NCBI GenBank assembly: GCA_016705235.1
Contig: JADIYP010000001.1
Location: 620,001 to 684,000 of the forward strand
From: Candidatus Leptovillus affinis
GTDB lineage: Bacteria > Chloroflexota > Anaerolineae > Promineifilales > Promineifilaceae
Reading direction: 5' to 3'
Length of the DNA stretch: 64,000 bases
Below the pieces are notes generated by a model. That model saw only the letters and a list, made by a program, of their open reading frames with translations, ran no database searches and was not told the DNA's origin. The translations under genes were made by a program, and so were the position numbers. Below are positions 34,430-43,214 of the stretch, in pieces. The stretch's first letter is position 1. Each line of letters opens with the position of its first letter.

Positions 34430-37237
34430 ATGACCCATCGTGACGATCAACCAACCAGACCCATCGAATTTGCCCAGCCACAACGGCCGTCTCCTACCCC
34501 ATCTTCTCCCCAACCACGCCCAAAACAGGGCTGCCTCGGCTGTTTGGGCCAGGCGGTGATTGTGACCGTCGTCCTGCTGGCCGTGCTGGTCTTTGGCGGC
34601 ATCGTCGTCGCCGGGACGCTGGTCTACAGCAACCTCTCCCGCGAAATCGAAGCGGGCATCACCAAGCTGGACAATGCCCGCGAGCGCGACACCTTCGAAA
34701 CCACGCGCATTTTCGACCGCAACGGCGACTTGCTGTGGGAATTCTTCGGCGAAGGTAAACGCACCGAGATCCCCCTGGCGCAAATCCCTCCCAGCCTCAT
34801 CGCCGCTACCATCGCCGTGGAAGACGACAGCTTCTACCAGAACACTGGCCTGGATATTCCCTCGCTGGTGGCCGCCGTCATCGCCAACTACAAAAACCAG
34901 GACGGCCGTCCCGTTGGCGGCAGCACCATCACCCAACAAATCGTCCGCCACATCGTGTTTGACTATGACGAGCGCACGGCCGTTTCCTACAACCGCAAAG
35001 CCAAAGAAATCATCCTCGCCTGGATCATGGACCAGAAATACAGCAAGGATGAGATTTTGGCGATGTACCTCAACGAAATCTACTACGGCAACCTGGCCTA
35101 CGGCGCGGAAGCCGCCGCCCAAACCTACTTCGGCAAATCGGCCACCGCCCTGACGCTGGGCGAAACCAGCCTGCTGGCCGGACTGCCGCAAAGCCCGGTC
35201 GAACTCGACCCCTTCACCAACCTGGATGGGGCCAAAGAACGCCAATGGCTCATCCTCAACCTGATGGTCGGCGACGGCGTGATCGACCAATCCCAGGCCG
35301 AAGCCGCCTACCAGGAACCGCTCACCTTCGCGCCGCAAGAGGTGAGTTTGGCCGCGCCGCACTTTGCCGTCTACGTGCGCCAACTGCTGGAAGATCAGTT
35401 TGGCGCGGACGCCGTAGCCAACGGCGGCCTGCAAGTGACCACCACCCTGGACTTGCGCTACCAGCGGCTGGCCGAACAGTTGGCCCGCCAGCACGTCGAT
35501 GCCGTCGGCCCGGAGCACAATCTCAACAACGCCGCCCTGGTGGCCCTGAAACCGGCCACCGGCGAGATTCTGGCGATGCTGGGCAGCGTGGATTATCACG
35601 ACGAGGCGATTGACGGCCGTGTTAACGTCACCCTCTCACCGCAGCAGCCCGGCAGTTCCATCAAGCCGCTCACCTACGCCGCTGCCCTATCGCCGGTGGA
35701 AGGCGGCCAGCCCGCCTGGACCGCCGCCGACATTTTGTGGGATGTGCCGGTCGATTATCCGCAGTTCGACGGCAGCACCTATTCGCCGGTCAATTACGAC
35801 GGCGCTTTTCATGGCCCCGTGCGCCTGCGCGCCGCCCTGGCCAACAGCTACAACGTCCCGGCCGTGCTGGCCCTGCAAGACATCGGCGTGCCTCGCTTCA
35901 TCGACTTTGCGCGGCAGATGGGCATCAGCAGTTGGACCGGCGACAGCAGCAGCTACGGCCTCTCGCTGACGCTGGGCGGCGGCGAAGTGACGCCGCTGGA
36001 CCTGACCGGCGCGTATGCTGTCTTAGCCAACGGCGGCAATAAAGTGCCGCCCGCCGCTATCCTGCGCGTGGCCAAAAGCAACGGCGAGGTACTGTACGAT
36101 TATCAACCGCCCGCCGCTACGGCCGTGCTGGACCCGCGCGTGGCTTTCCTCATCAGCGACATCCTCGACGACGACGCGGCGCGTGTGCCGGCGATGGGCA
36201 GCCAGAATCCACTGGCCCTGCCCTTCCCTGCCGCCGCCAAAACCGGCACCACCAACGATTACCGCGACAACTGGACGATGGGCTACACGCCCGGCCTGGT
36301 GGTGGGCGTGTGGACCGGCAACACCGACAACAGCGAAATGATCAACATCAGCGGCCTGACGGGCGCGGCCCCGTTGTGGAGCGATTACCTGCAGGCGGTG
36401 TACAGCGATTATGGCCTGTTGGAAAGTTTGCAGGTGAACGGCGCGCCGCCGGCGACGGAATTTACGCCGCCATCTGGATTGGAGAAACGGCCGTTATGCG
36501 CCATCGCCTCGGTCGCGCCGGGCATGGTAGATTGCCAGCGCAGCGGCGAGGAATGGTTCCTGGCTGACGCCAATCCGGTGGTTGAGCCGCCAGTTGACCC
36601 GAATGTGGTGCGCTGGGAGGAATTGGAAACGGCCGTGCTGCGCGCTCCCGCCGTCCCCCTGCCGCCGCTGCCGCCGGAAGCCCTGCAGGTCAGCGACAGC
36701 GCCGAAGCCGACAAATTGCCCCCGCCGCAAATCTTCTGCCAGATCAGCGAAGGCACAGACGCCACGCAATTGCCGCCCAACGCCCTGCCGCAGGTGTTCC
36801 TGACGCCGCCGCGCAACCCGGAAAGCCTGAAAGCGGCCCACGAGTGGGCGCAGGCGAACAATGTGGCGATTTTGCCAACGGCCGTGTGCACCACCGACCT
36901 CTTGGCTATGGCCCGCGACCCGAACATAACGGCCGTCTGGCGCATCACCAGCCCGGCCAATGGCGACGTGGTGGACGGCATTCTACCCATCATGGGCACG
37001 GCCGATTTTGATACGGCCGTGGTGCAGTTTTACAAGATCGAACTGGGTGTACCGGATGGCGAAAACATCAACTGGCTGACGCTGGGCGAAACCCACAATA
37101 CGCCGGTGGTGAACGGCGTGCTGGAGATGCTGTACGCCGAAGGGCTGGCCCCCGGCAGTTACTGGCTGCGGCTCATCGTGGTAAAGGACAGCAATTACGT
37201 CGGCGAGCCGCACACGATTCAGGTGGTGGTGCAGTAG
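34430..37237 (+). CDS. Class A penicillin-binding protein (glycosyltransferase plus transpeptidase)
   Basis: 935 residues. A Pro-rich cytoplasmic tail and one membrane helix (about 40-68) precede a GT51 glycosyltransferase domain with catalytic E131 in AVEDDSFYQNTGLD and GGSTITQQIVRH. The transpeptidase domain has S409 in PGSSIKP (SxxK), ANSYNVP (SxN) and K604 in AKTGTTND (KTG). It polymerises and cross-links peptidoglycan outside the membrane, consistent with a monoderm or thin-walled cell. The C-terminal 200 residues include a region resembling a Big/fibronectin-like fold (ITSPANGDVVDGILPIMGTA). Monocistronic. Confidence 0.95.
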   Translation: MTHRDDQPTRPIEFAQPQRPSPTPSSPQPRPKQGCLGCLGQAVIVTVVLLAVLVFGGIVVAGTLVYSNLSREIEAGITKLDNARERDTFETTRIFDRNGDLLWEFFGEGKRTEIPLAQIPPSLIAATIAVEDDSFYQNTGLDIPSLVAAVIANYKNQDGRPVGGSTITQQIVRHIVFDYDERTAVSYNRKAKEIILAWIMDQKYSKDEILAMYLNEIYYGNLAYGAEAAAQTYFGKSATALTLGETSLLAGLPQSPVELDPFTNLDGAKERQWLILNLMVGDGVIDQSQAEAAYQEPLTFAPQEVSLAAPHFAVYVRQLLEDQFGADAVANGGLQVTTTLDLRYQRLAEQLARQHVDAVGPEHNLNNAALVALKPATGEILAMLGSVDYHDEAIDGRVNVTLSPQQPGSSIKPLTYAAALSPVEGGQPAWTAADILWDVPVDYPQFDGSTYSPVNYDGAFHGPVRLRAALANSYNVPAVLALQDIGVPRFIDFARQMGISSWTGDSSSYGLSLTLGGGEVTPLDLTGAYAVLANGGNKVPPAAILRVAKSNGEVLYDYQPPAATAVLDPRVAFLISDILDDDAARVPAMGSQNPLALPFPAAAKTGTTNDYRDNWTMGYTPGLVVGVWTGNTDNSEMINISGLTGAAPLWSDYLQAVYSDYGLLESLQVNGAPPATEFTPPSGLEKRPLCAIASVAPGMVDCQRSGEEWFLADANPVVEPPVDPNVVRWEELETAVLRAPAVPLPPLPPEALQVSDSAEADKLPPPQIFCQISEGTDATQLPPNALPQVFLTPPRNPESLKAAHEWAQANNVAILPTAVCTTDLLAMARDPNITAVWRITSPANGDVVDGILPIMGTADFDTAVVQFYKIELGVPDGENINWLTLGETHNTPVVNGVLEMLYAEGLAPGSYWLRLIVVKDSNYVGEPHTIQVVVQ

Positions 37238-37241
37238 CTGC

Positions 37242-37335
37242 CCCGTCATGCTGAGCGCAGTCTGCGGAGCGAAGCATCCCGGCGCGTTGGTCATTTTGGG
37301 CGAGGGGATGCTTCGGAGGACCTCAGCATGACGGG
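37242..37335. repeat. 94-bp long hairpin repeat related to the MITE core
   Basis: Ends CCCGTCATGCTGAG (37242-37255) and CTCAGCATGACGGG (37322-37335) are perfectly complementary. The right part (37304-37331) equals, in reverse complement, the start of the internal hairpin of both 185-bp MITEs. It begins 4 bp after the stop of the penicillin-binding protein gene and may double as a terminator. Confidence 0.8.
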
Positions 37336-37349
37336 ACTTTCATGCAATG

Positions 37350-37386
37350 AAAAAAGAGCCACGGCTGAAACGCCTGGCTTTTTTAT
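37350..37386 (+). terminator. Intrinsic terminator after the hairpin repeat
   Basis: AAAAAAGAGCCA pairs with TGGCTTTTTT across a 13-base loop. A/T runs on both sides make it potentially bidirectional. Between 37390 and 37610 the DNA is AT-rich and presumably holds the msrP promoter, which I cannot place with confidence. Confidence 0.7.
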
Positions 37387-37610
37387 GCCTTATCCGCTTT
37401 GGTGATAGACAGACATCTGGTTAGCGAATATTGGATGGCAGCTAAACGTAACATGCGCCTTCTAAAACATAAACCTCCCCCCTTTTCGTAATCATTTCAT
37501 AATATTCTCTTTAGAAACCTGTCATAACATTGGCCTAATCTGACGGTAGTGACAAAATAAACGCGTCGGCAAAAAATGCAGGCGCAAAATTTTCTAAAGA
37601 GAGTGTTTCG

Positions 37611-38591
37611 ATGTTAATCAAAAAACGCACCGGTTATGAAATCCCGTCCTCCGAAATTACCCCAGAACAGGTCTACCTGAACCGCCGCAGCTTCATGAAG
37701 GGCGCCACATTGGCGGCCGCCGGCGCACTGCTGGCCGCTTGCGGCCCCGATATGAGCGGCGCCCCGAAAGGCAGTGCCCCGGCCGATGGCGTCGCGCCAA
37801 CCCCCGGCGCAACCGGCGCCGCCACCGACGAACTGGGCGATCCCCTCAACACCTACGACGACATCATCACCTACAACAACTACTACGAATTTTCCACCGA
37901 CAAAGATGGCCCGGCCAAACTGGCGACCAACTTTCCCACCTCGCCCTGGCAGGTGGCAGTTGGCGGGCTGGTCGCCAATCCCGGAACCTACGACATCAAC
38001 GATTTGCGGACCAAGTTCGATCAGGAAGAGCGTATCTACCGCCTGCGCTGCGTCGAGGCGTGGTCCATGGTCATTCCCTGGTTGGGTTTCCCGCTGTCTA
38101 AACTGTTGGACGAAGTGCAGCCGACGGCCGACGCCAAATACGTCCGCTTTGAAACTATTCTCGATCCGGAAAACATGCCCGGCCAGAAAAGCCCCTGGTT
38201 CGACTGGCCCTATGTCGAAGGCTTGCGCCTGGATGAAGCCATGAATGAATTAACGCTGCTGGCAACCGGCCTTTACGGCAAAGATCTGCTGCCACAAAAC
38301 GGCGCGCCCATTCGGCTGGTTACACCCTGGAAATATGGCTTCAAGAGCATTAAATCCATCGTCAAAATCGACCTGGTGGCCGATATGCCTACCTCTCTGT
38401 GGATGGATTCAGCGCCGCGCGAGTATGGCTTCTACGCCAACGTCAATCCTGACGTGCCGCATCCCCGTTGGTCGCAGGCCAGCGAACGGCGCATTGGTGA
38501 ATTGGGCCGCCGCCCGACGCTAAAATTTAACGGCTACGAAGAGCAGGTCGCCTACCTCTACGAAGGCATGGACCTGAGAGCGAATTTTTAA
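37611..38591 (+). CDS. msrP: MsrP, molybdopterin-dependent methionine sulfoxide reductase catalytic subunit
   Basis: 326 residues. The N-terminal twin-arginine signal NRRSFMKGATLAAAGALLAAC marks export by Tat. The sulfite-oxidase-fold domain has YRLRCVEAWSMVIPWLGFPL, with the Mo-binding Cys, and GAPIRLVTPWKYGFKSIKSI. The protein repairs oxidised methionines in envelope proteins using electrons from MsrQ. The signal also ends in a lipobox-like LAAC, so it may be lipidated. Followed by msrQ after 16 bp; operon. Confidence 0.94.
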   Translation: MLIKKRTGYEIPSSEITPEQVYLNRRSFMKGATLAAAGALLAACGPDMSGAPKGSAPADGVAPTPGATGAATDELGDPLNTYDDIITYNNYYEFSTDKDGPAKLATNFPTSPWQVAVGGLVANPGTYDINDLRTKFDQEERIYRLRCVEAWSMVIPWLGFPLSKLLDEVQPTADAKYVRFETILDPENMPGQKSPWFDWPYVEGLRLDEAMNELTLLATGLYGKDLLPQNGAPIRLVTPWKYGFKSIKSIVKIDLVADMPTSLWMDSAPREYGFYANVNPDVPHPRWSQASERRIGELGRRPTLKFNGYEEQVAYLYEGMDLRANF

Positions 38592-38607
38592 GAGGCGGGG
38601 CACGATC

Positions 38608-39258
38608 ATGAAACGAGACCGCAAACTCCAAACCCAACTACTGCGACTCGCCGGGCATGTTGGCGCGTTGGTTCCGTTGGCGCTGCTGCTGTTTGATTGG
38701 CAAACAGACGGCTTCGGCCCTGATCCGGTGCGAGAAATTACGCTGCGTACCGGCAAGGCGGCCATTATTTTGCTGGTAGCTTCGTTGGCGGTGACGCCGC
38801 TGAAACTTATTTTTGGCTGGAACCAACTGCATCCGCTGCGGCGTAATTTGGGATTGTATGCGTTTGCTTACGTGTCGCTCCATTTGCTCACCTTTGTCTG
38901 GCTGGATTATGGCTTGAGTTGGGCGTTGATTCAGGAAGCGATTTTTGAAAAATGGTACGCTCTGGTGGGGTTTGGCGCGTTTTTGATTTTGCTGCCGCTG
39001 GCGCTGACCTCGTCGCAGTGGTCGATGAAAAAGCTGGGCAAACGGTGGACCAAGCTACATAAGTGGGTGTACGTGGCAGGGATTTTGGCGGCGCTGCATT
39101 ATATTTTGTTGGTTAAAAATACGTATACGCAGCCGTTTATTTTTGCTTCGATTCTGGCGGTTTTGCTGCTGGTGCGCCTCGCGCCCATCAAGCAGCAGGT
39201 TATTCGCTGGCGGCGCAACCTCAAGCGTAAAAAGTCGGCGCAAATTTCAACACATTAG
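38608..39258 (+). CDS. msrQ: MsrQ, haem-binding membrane partner of MsrP
   Basis: 216 residues with six hydrophobic segments of the ferric-reductase-like transmembrane family. Conserved motifs are NQLHPLRRNLGLYAFAYVSLHLLTF and WTKLHKWVYVAGILAALHYILL, whose His residues bind haem b. It passes electrons from the quinone pool or flavin to periplasmic MsrP. It ends before a GTTGG-rich inverted repeat (39265-39312), which may terminate the operon. Confidence 0.92.
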   Translation: MKRDRKLQTQLLRLAGHVGALVPLALLLFDWQTDGFGPDPVREITLRTGKAAIILLVASLAVTPLKLIFGWNQLHPLRRNLGLYAFAYVSLHLLTFVWLDYGLSWALIQEAIFEKWYALVGFGAFLILLPLALTSSQWSMKKLGKRWTKLHKWVYVAGILAALHYILLVKNTYTQPFIFASILAVLLLVRLAPIKQQVIRWRRNLKRKKSAQISTH

Positions 39259-39264
39259 AAGGGA

Positions 39265-39312
39265 AGTTGGTTAGTTGGTTGGTTGGCAAATTAGCCAACC
39301 GACCAACCAACT
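39265..39312. repeat. GTTGG/CCAAC inverted repeat
   Basis: AGTTGGTTAGTTGGTTGGTTGG pairs imperfectly with CCAACCGACCAACCAACT around a short A/T loop. No T-run follows, so termination is uncertain. Confidence 0.6.
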
Positions 39313-39328
39313 ATGTTCTTTTGGCAGG

Positions 39329-39386
39329 TGTAGCCGGGGTATCCTTACCCCGCTCCGTCAGGCGCGATAAGAAATCGCGGCTACAA
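39329..39386. repeat. Partial REP/BIME-like element, copy 3 (ends missing)
   Basis: GTAGCCGGGGTATCCTTACC followed by GATAAGAAATCGCGGCTAC reproduces the two GTAG-footed hairpins of the elements at 15658 and 19173, but the CTAG terminal repeats are absent. It ends about 5 bp from the stop codon of the DUF1294 gene. Confidence 0.75.
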
Positions 39387-39390
39387 CTAC

Positions 39391-39783
39391 TTATTTTGCA
39401 AAATAGAGCAAATAAATAATGCCGGCGTGCAAAGCCACCGCCAACAGCAGCATGACGTTGAACACTACCCTTTTTTCTCGGCTGATCTTATGCCGGAAAA
39501 CCGCCCGCCCCACCGCCTGCCCCACAAATCCGCCCATTAAGGTAAACAGGTGCAGCACAATTTCCGGCACGCGTTTCTGGTTGGCTACGGCCAGGCTTTT
39601 GTCCAGACCAAACAAAATGAACGTCGTCACGCTCAGCGACAAAACCCAGGTGAAATAAAATGACCAGGTAGTGGTGAACGTTAAGGCAAGCAGGAGAACG
39701 GCCGTAATCACCACCCCAAGCAAGGTCGCATTCATTTGATAACGAAACCGTCGGTATATTCCCGGTTTACCAGTCTTCGACAT
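39391..39783 (-). CDS. DUF1294-family small membrane protein
   Basis: 130 residues from ATG 39783, chosen because GAGGAG lies 6 nt upstream; an in-frame start at 39804 is less likely. About four membrane segments. The C-terminal half has the DUF1294 pattern FGLDKSLAVANQKRVPEIVLHLFTLMGGFVGQAVGRAVFRHK followed by KRVVFNVMLL in shorter blocks. Function unknown. It is convergent with msrQ and divergent from the TrkA-like gene. Confidence 0.75.
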   Translation of the reverse strand: MSKTGKPGIYRRFRYQMNATLLGVVITAVLLLALTFTTTWSFYFTWVLSLSVTTFILFGLDKSLAVANQKRVPEIVLHLFTLMGGFVGQAVGRAVFRHKISREKRVVFNVMLLLAVALHAGIIYLLYFAK

Positions 39784-39936
39784 AATGTACTCCTCATAGG
39801 CCACGAAAATTTAGCCCCCAGTTTACCCCAACGTCGCCAACTCGTCAGCGATTCGTCCCGTAACTGCCCGCACGCTTGCCTCCAACCAAAACCTCTTTAT
39901 ACTTGCGCCATTCACTTGGTCAGGTCGAGGTTCATT

Positions 39937-40602
39937 ATGGCAAAAAAGCAGCAGCAAGAATTCGCCGTTATCGGACTGGGTCGATTTGGCAGCAGCCTGG
40001 CCCGCGCGTTAGAGGAAAATGGTCAAACCGTCATGGCCATCGACATCGACCCCCAGCTTGTGCAAAGTATTGCCGACGAAGTAACCCACGCCGCAACCCT
40101 GGACGCCACCAACGAAGACGCTCTGCGAGCCATCGACATTACCGCCTTCGACACCGTCATTGTGGCCATTGGCGCCGACTTTGAAGCCAACCTGATAACC
40201 ACTGCCACGCTCAAAGACCTGGGCGTGCGCCGCATTATTTGCAAAACCCAAAGCAACCGGCAAAAAGAAATTTTGCTGCGCATCGGCGCAGACAAAGTGG
40301 TGCAGCCAGAACAAAACAGCGCCCGCCGCCTGGCTGAAGAACTCAGTTTGCCCACCCTGCTGGAAAAATTTAACCTCACCCAAAGCTACAGTATTGCTGA
40401 AATTTTGCTGCCAGCCTCGCTGAACTGGCAAAGCCTGGCCCAAACCGACCTGCGTAACAAATACCAGCTTACCGTCCTCCTGATCAAACGAGGAGACGAA
40501 GTGCTGATTTCTCCTACCTCTGATACCGTCTTGCAAGAAGGCGACCTTCTGATCGTCTTTGGCGACAACCCATCTATTACCCAGTTTAGCAAACTGCCAT
40601 GA
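39937..40602 (+). CDS. TrkA/KtrA-like RCK regulatory subunit of potassium uptake
   Basis: 221 residues from ATG 39937 (GAGG upstream); a longer frame to 39736 is rejected. RCK_N Rossmann domain: AVIGLGRFGSSLARALEENG (GxGxxG), then AIDIDPQLVQ and TLDATNEDAL. An RCK_C domain occupies about residues 140-221 (YSIAEILLPASLNWQSLAQ, LQEGDLLIVFG). It binds nucleotides (ATP/ADP or NAD) and gates the membrane subunit encoded next, with which it overlaps by 4 bp. Confidence 0.92.
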   Translation: MAKKQQQEFAVIGLGRFGSSLARALEENGQTVMAIDIDPQLVQSIADEVTHAATLDATNEDALRAIDITAFDTVIVAIGADFEANLITTATLKDLGVRRIICKTQSNRQKEILLRIGADKVVQPEQNSARRLAEELSLPTLLEKFNLTQSYSIAEILLPASLNWQSLAQTDLRNKYQLTVLLIKRGDEVLISPTSDTVLQEGDLLIVFGDNPSITQFSKLP

Positions 40603-41996
40603 GCAACTCCATTGCGAAAACCCGCGTTGTTCGCCTGCGTCAGACCATCCAACTCGTCCGCCGCCGCCGACCTGTGCCGGTTGCCATGCGGCTGGTGTTG
40701 GGTTTGGCGTTTTTGATAGGCGTAGGGACTGGCGTCCTTTTGCTTCCGGGCATGACGCGCCAACCCATTTCGTTCATGGATGCCTGGTTCACAGCCACTT
40801 CGGCGGCCGCGATTACCGGGCTTTCGGTGCTTACCACCAGCACCGATTTTACGCGGCTGGGCCAAATCGTTCTGTTGTTTCTGATTCAATTAGGTGGTGT
40901 CGGCTATATGGTTTTGGTGGCGCTTACCCTGCAGATCCTGGGCAGGCGCGTTTCTTTGCTCGATCGGCTAGCTGTTTCCAGTTCGTTAGGCATGGATAAA
41001 TCGGCGGCCATTTTTACCCTGCTGCAGCGCGTCGTGGTGGGCATGTTTATTATCGAAGGCCTTGGCGCTTTGTTGTTGTATATCCATTGGCGCAGCAGTG
41101 GGATTGTATCGGCCGACAGGGCTGTCTTTTACGCCATTTTTCATGCTGTGTCGGCTTTTTGTAATGCCGGATTCGATCTGTTTGCCGGCCTGCCGCAATA
41201 CCCGGATGGCATCCCGGGTGACAGCGTGACGCTGCTTATTTTAGGCTTTCTGGTCATCTTAGGCGGCTTAGGAATTCCTGTTTTTCTGGATTTTTCGCAA
41301 TGGCGCACACGCCGACGCTTATCGCTGCATACGCAAATTACCCTGATTGTGATACTGTTTTTGACGATTTTGGGCTGGATCGGTCTTTTTGTGGCGGAAA
41401 CCAAAACCGGCGGCGTTTTAAGCGATGCGGCTTTTCGTGAACGACTGGTGCATACCTGGTTTCAGTCCGTTTCTTCGCGCACGGCCGGTTTTCCTGGCCT
41501 GCGAGATTTTGACCGGCTCACGTCGGAAAGCCGTTTGCTGGTGATGGTGTTGATGTTTATCGGGTGTGCGCCGGCCTCGATGGGCGGCGGCATCACAACA
41601 GGAACATTTGCCGTTCTGGCGCTGGCTTTATCGAGTTCTGCCAAAGGGTATGCCACTGTTCAATTCAGGCGGCGCACCATTGCCGATGAGACTGTGCGGC
41701 GGGCAGCGGCCGTTTTAGCCATCAGTCTGGCCATGGTTTTTGTGGCGAGCTGGCTTGTTTTGTTAACCAACAGCTTTTCCTTTAGTTCTGTTTTGTTTGA
41801 GGTTGTATCGGCGTTGGCTACATGCGGTCTTTCTTTGGGCATTACCGGCAGTCTGAACCCGTTTGGTCAGATGATTATTATTTTGATGATGTTTTGGGGG
41901 CGGTTGGGCGCGTTAACCATTGCGATTGCGTTTTTCCGGCAGCAGCCATCCACGCAATTGGTGCAGTACCCGGAAGCGACTGTTTTGATTGGGTAG
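40599..41996 (+). CDS. TrkH/KtrB-like potassium uptake membrane subunit
   Basis: 465 residues, ten or so hydrophobic segments arranged as four M1-P-M2 units. Selectivity-filter regions are recognisable: TSAAAITGLSVL, SAFCNAGFDLFAG, SSRTAGFPGLRDF and SALATCGLSLGITG. It imports K+ (possibly with Na+) under control of the RCK subunit encoded immediately upstream (4-bp overlap ATGA). The 190 bp after the stop, to the nuclease gene, show nothing I can name. No ACGGCCGT octamer was seen in the trk pair. Confidence 0.93.
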   Translation: MSNSIAKTRVVRLRQTIQLVRRRRPVPVAMRLVLGLAFLIGVGTGVLLLPGMTRQPISFMDAWFTATSAAAITGLSVLTTSTDFTRLGQIVLLFLIQLGGVGYMVLVALTLQILGRRVSLLDRLAVSSSLGMDKSAAIFTLLQRVVVGMFIIEGLGALLLYIHWRSSGIVSADRAVFYAIFHAVSAFCNAGFDLFAGLPQYPDGIPGDSVTLLILGFLVILGGLGIPVFLDFSQWRTRRRLSLHTQITLIVILFLTILGWIGLFVAETKTGGVLSDAAFRERLVHTWFQSVSSRTAGFPGLRDFDRLTSESRLLVMVLMFIGCAPASMGGGITTGTFAVLALALSSSAKGYATVQFRRRTIADETVRRAAAVLAISLAMVFVASWLVLLTNSFSFSSVLFEVVSALATCGLSLGITGSLNPFGQMIIILMMFWGRLGALTIAIAFFRQQPSTQLVQYPEATVLIG

Positions 41997-42185
41997 CGCG
42001 TGGCGGGTTGGTTGAAACGGCCACCGACTGCCTGTTAGGCGGCCTTCGCTACCGGCGCGTTTCGGTCGCCGTGTTTGCGAGCGCCGGCGGGAGCCATGTC
42101 ATCGGTTCCGAGCGATCAGACGGCCGTGCGCCAGGCCCTTCCAAACGTTTAGCTGACACTATCCGGGGGGTGGTTGGGGCGGATT

Positions 42186-42827
42186 TTATGGCAGCGATTC
42201 GCACACACGGCCGTCGCCGCCCCCATCCAGTTTATGCACATCTTCGCCGGTCTGTTCCAGACAAAAATCGAAACAAGCCTGGGCGTCGGTTTGCGCGCTG
42301 AAATCGGCGCAGTTGTAGCGGTTTTTGCCGCAGTCGCAGGGGCCGGTCAGTTCGTTGCGCGCCCACAGGCCCATGTTGGCTGTGCGCGCCTCTTCTTGAA
42401 GCTGGCCGAAATACGCCTGCTGGGCCACGTCGGGCGGAAAGGTGACCAGGCGGGCCATGCCCTGGCGCAGCAGTTCGGCGTTGACAAACGTGCCATCGGG
42501 CAGATAGACGTAGCGTAGGAGACGGCCGTAGCGATCCGTCTCTGACACATCCTTCACCAAAATCACAGCCTGGCCGTCCACCAACTGCCGGTTGGCTTCC
42601 GTAGCTTCCTTATAATAAGGCTCGTCGCGCTCCGGCGTGTCTACGCCGATATAGCGCAAGCGGTATTCTTGCCCGTTCAGGTCCACGTCGATGGTGTCGC
42701 CGTCGATAATGTTCAGGACAACGGCCGTGTCCCCCTCCGGCGCAGTCCCCTTTTCCACCGCCGCTTCTTCTGCCAACCCGACGCAGCCCAATAAACCCAG
42801 CAGTAACAGCAGCCATACTTGCTTCAT
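42186..42827 (-). CDS. Secreted thermonuclease-like lipoprotein (SNase domain plus Excalibur tail)
   Basis: 213 residues from ATG 42827. The signal peptide ends in a lipobox LLGC. The staphylococcal-nuclease fold (about 28-160) has NIIDGDTIDVDLNG, LRYIGVDTPERDEPYYKEAT and VSETDRYGRLLRYVYLPDG, containing the Ca-binding Asp and catalytic Arg/Glu residues. The C-terminus GGGDGRVCESLP is an Excalibur calcium-binding motif. A longer frame to 42935 is rejected as it lacks a start signal. It degrades extracellular DNA/RNA. Divergent from the phe leader. Confidence 0.88.
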   Translation of the reverse strand: MKQVWLLLLLGLLGCVGLAEEAAVEKGTAPEGDTAVVLNIIDGDTIDVDLNGQEYRLRYIGVDTPERDEPYYKEATEANRQLVDGQAVILVKDVSETDRYGRLLRYVYLPDGTFVNAELLRQGMARLVTFPPDVAQQAYFGQLQEEARTANMGLWARNELTGPCDCGKNRYNCADFSAQTDAQACFDFCLEQTGEDVHKLDGGGDGRVCESLP

Positions 42828-42926
42828 ATGTCTTTCCTTCTTAAATTCGCACAGAAAACCCCGTGTCCAAATTTTAACGGCCGTTAGCCTACCCGAAAAT
42901 CCCCCTTCTCGGCAACTTTTCCCGCC

Positions 42927-42955
42927 TTGACACACCTCTGGCCCGGTGCTATCAT
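42927..42955 (+). promoter_or_regulatory. Promoter TTGACA-17-TATCAT for the pheST leader
   Basis: Consensus -35 TTGACA (42927-42932), 17 bp, -10 TATCAT (42950-42955), then 9 nt to the ATG of the leader peptide, so translation of the leader probably starts at the 5' end of the mRNA. Confidence 0.8.
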
Positions 42956-42964
42956 GCCGCTACG

Positions 42965-43057
42965 ATGAATCAACAAGCTCAGGCACGATTTTTTAGCTTT
43001 TTCTTTTTTACCACCGCCGTTCACGCCGCGCGCGCGAAAGGGGTTGTTTCTGTCTGA
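42965..43057 (+). CDS. Phe-rich leader peptide of pheST (attenuator peptide)
   Basis: 30-codon reading frame starting 9 nt after a consensus promoter and ending in TGA 43055-43057. It carries six Phe codons in seven (FFSFFFF, residues 9-15), the design of the E. coli pheM and pheL leader peptides. A Rho-independent terminator follows at 43085-43117. GCCGCG at 43025-43030, inside the later part of the leader, can pair with CGCGGC at 43091-43096, which would remove the left arm of the terminator. A ribosome stalled at the Phe codons would leave 43025 free and allow read-through; one reaching the stop would cover it. The logic is inferred; the peptide and terminator are seen directly. Confidence 0.75.
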   Translation: MNQQAQARFFSFFFFTTAVHAARAKGVVSV

Positions 43058-43084
43058 GAACGAGCGCACACAACCACCTGACTT

Positions 43085-43117
43085 AAAAGACGCGGCCTTG
43101 AAACCCGCGTCTTTTTT
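43085..43117 (+). terminator. Attenuator terminator of pheST
   Basis: AAAAGACGCGG (43085-43095) pairs with CCGCGTCTTTT (43105-43115) across a nine-base loop, followed by T-rich sequence. It lies 28 bp after the leader stop and about 100 bp before pheS. Confidence 0.88.
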
Positions 43118-43214
43118 ATTTTATCGGGATTATGATATGCTTCCCCGTCGGGAAGGCCCCGTCTGGAGAACCAACCTTCAAACAAGTGAACAAACCAATC
43201 TCAGGAAGTGGCTT

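Noticed and set aside
34427..35599. 390-codon minus-strand frame opposite the penicillin-binding protein
   Set aside because: Shadow of the plus-strand gene; no recognisable domain.
41997..42185. Possible small gene after trkH
   Set aside because: Frames there overlap the nuclease gene end on the other strand and show no start signals or recognisable product.
43044..43214. N-terminal extension of pheS
   Set aside because: The extension overlaps the leader peptide end and the terminator; ATG 43215 gives the usual length and has its own ribosome-binding site.
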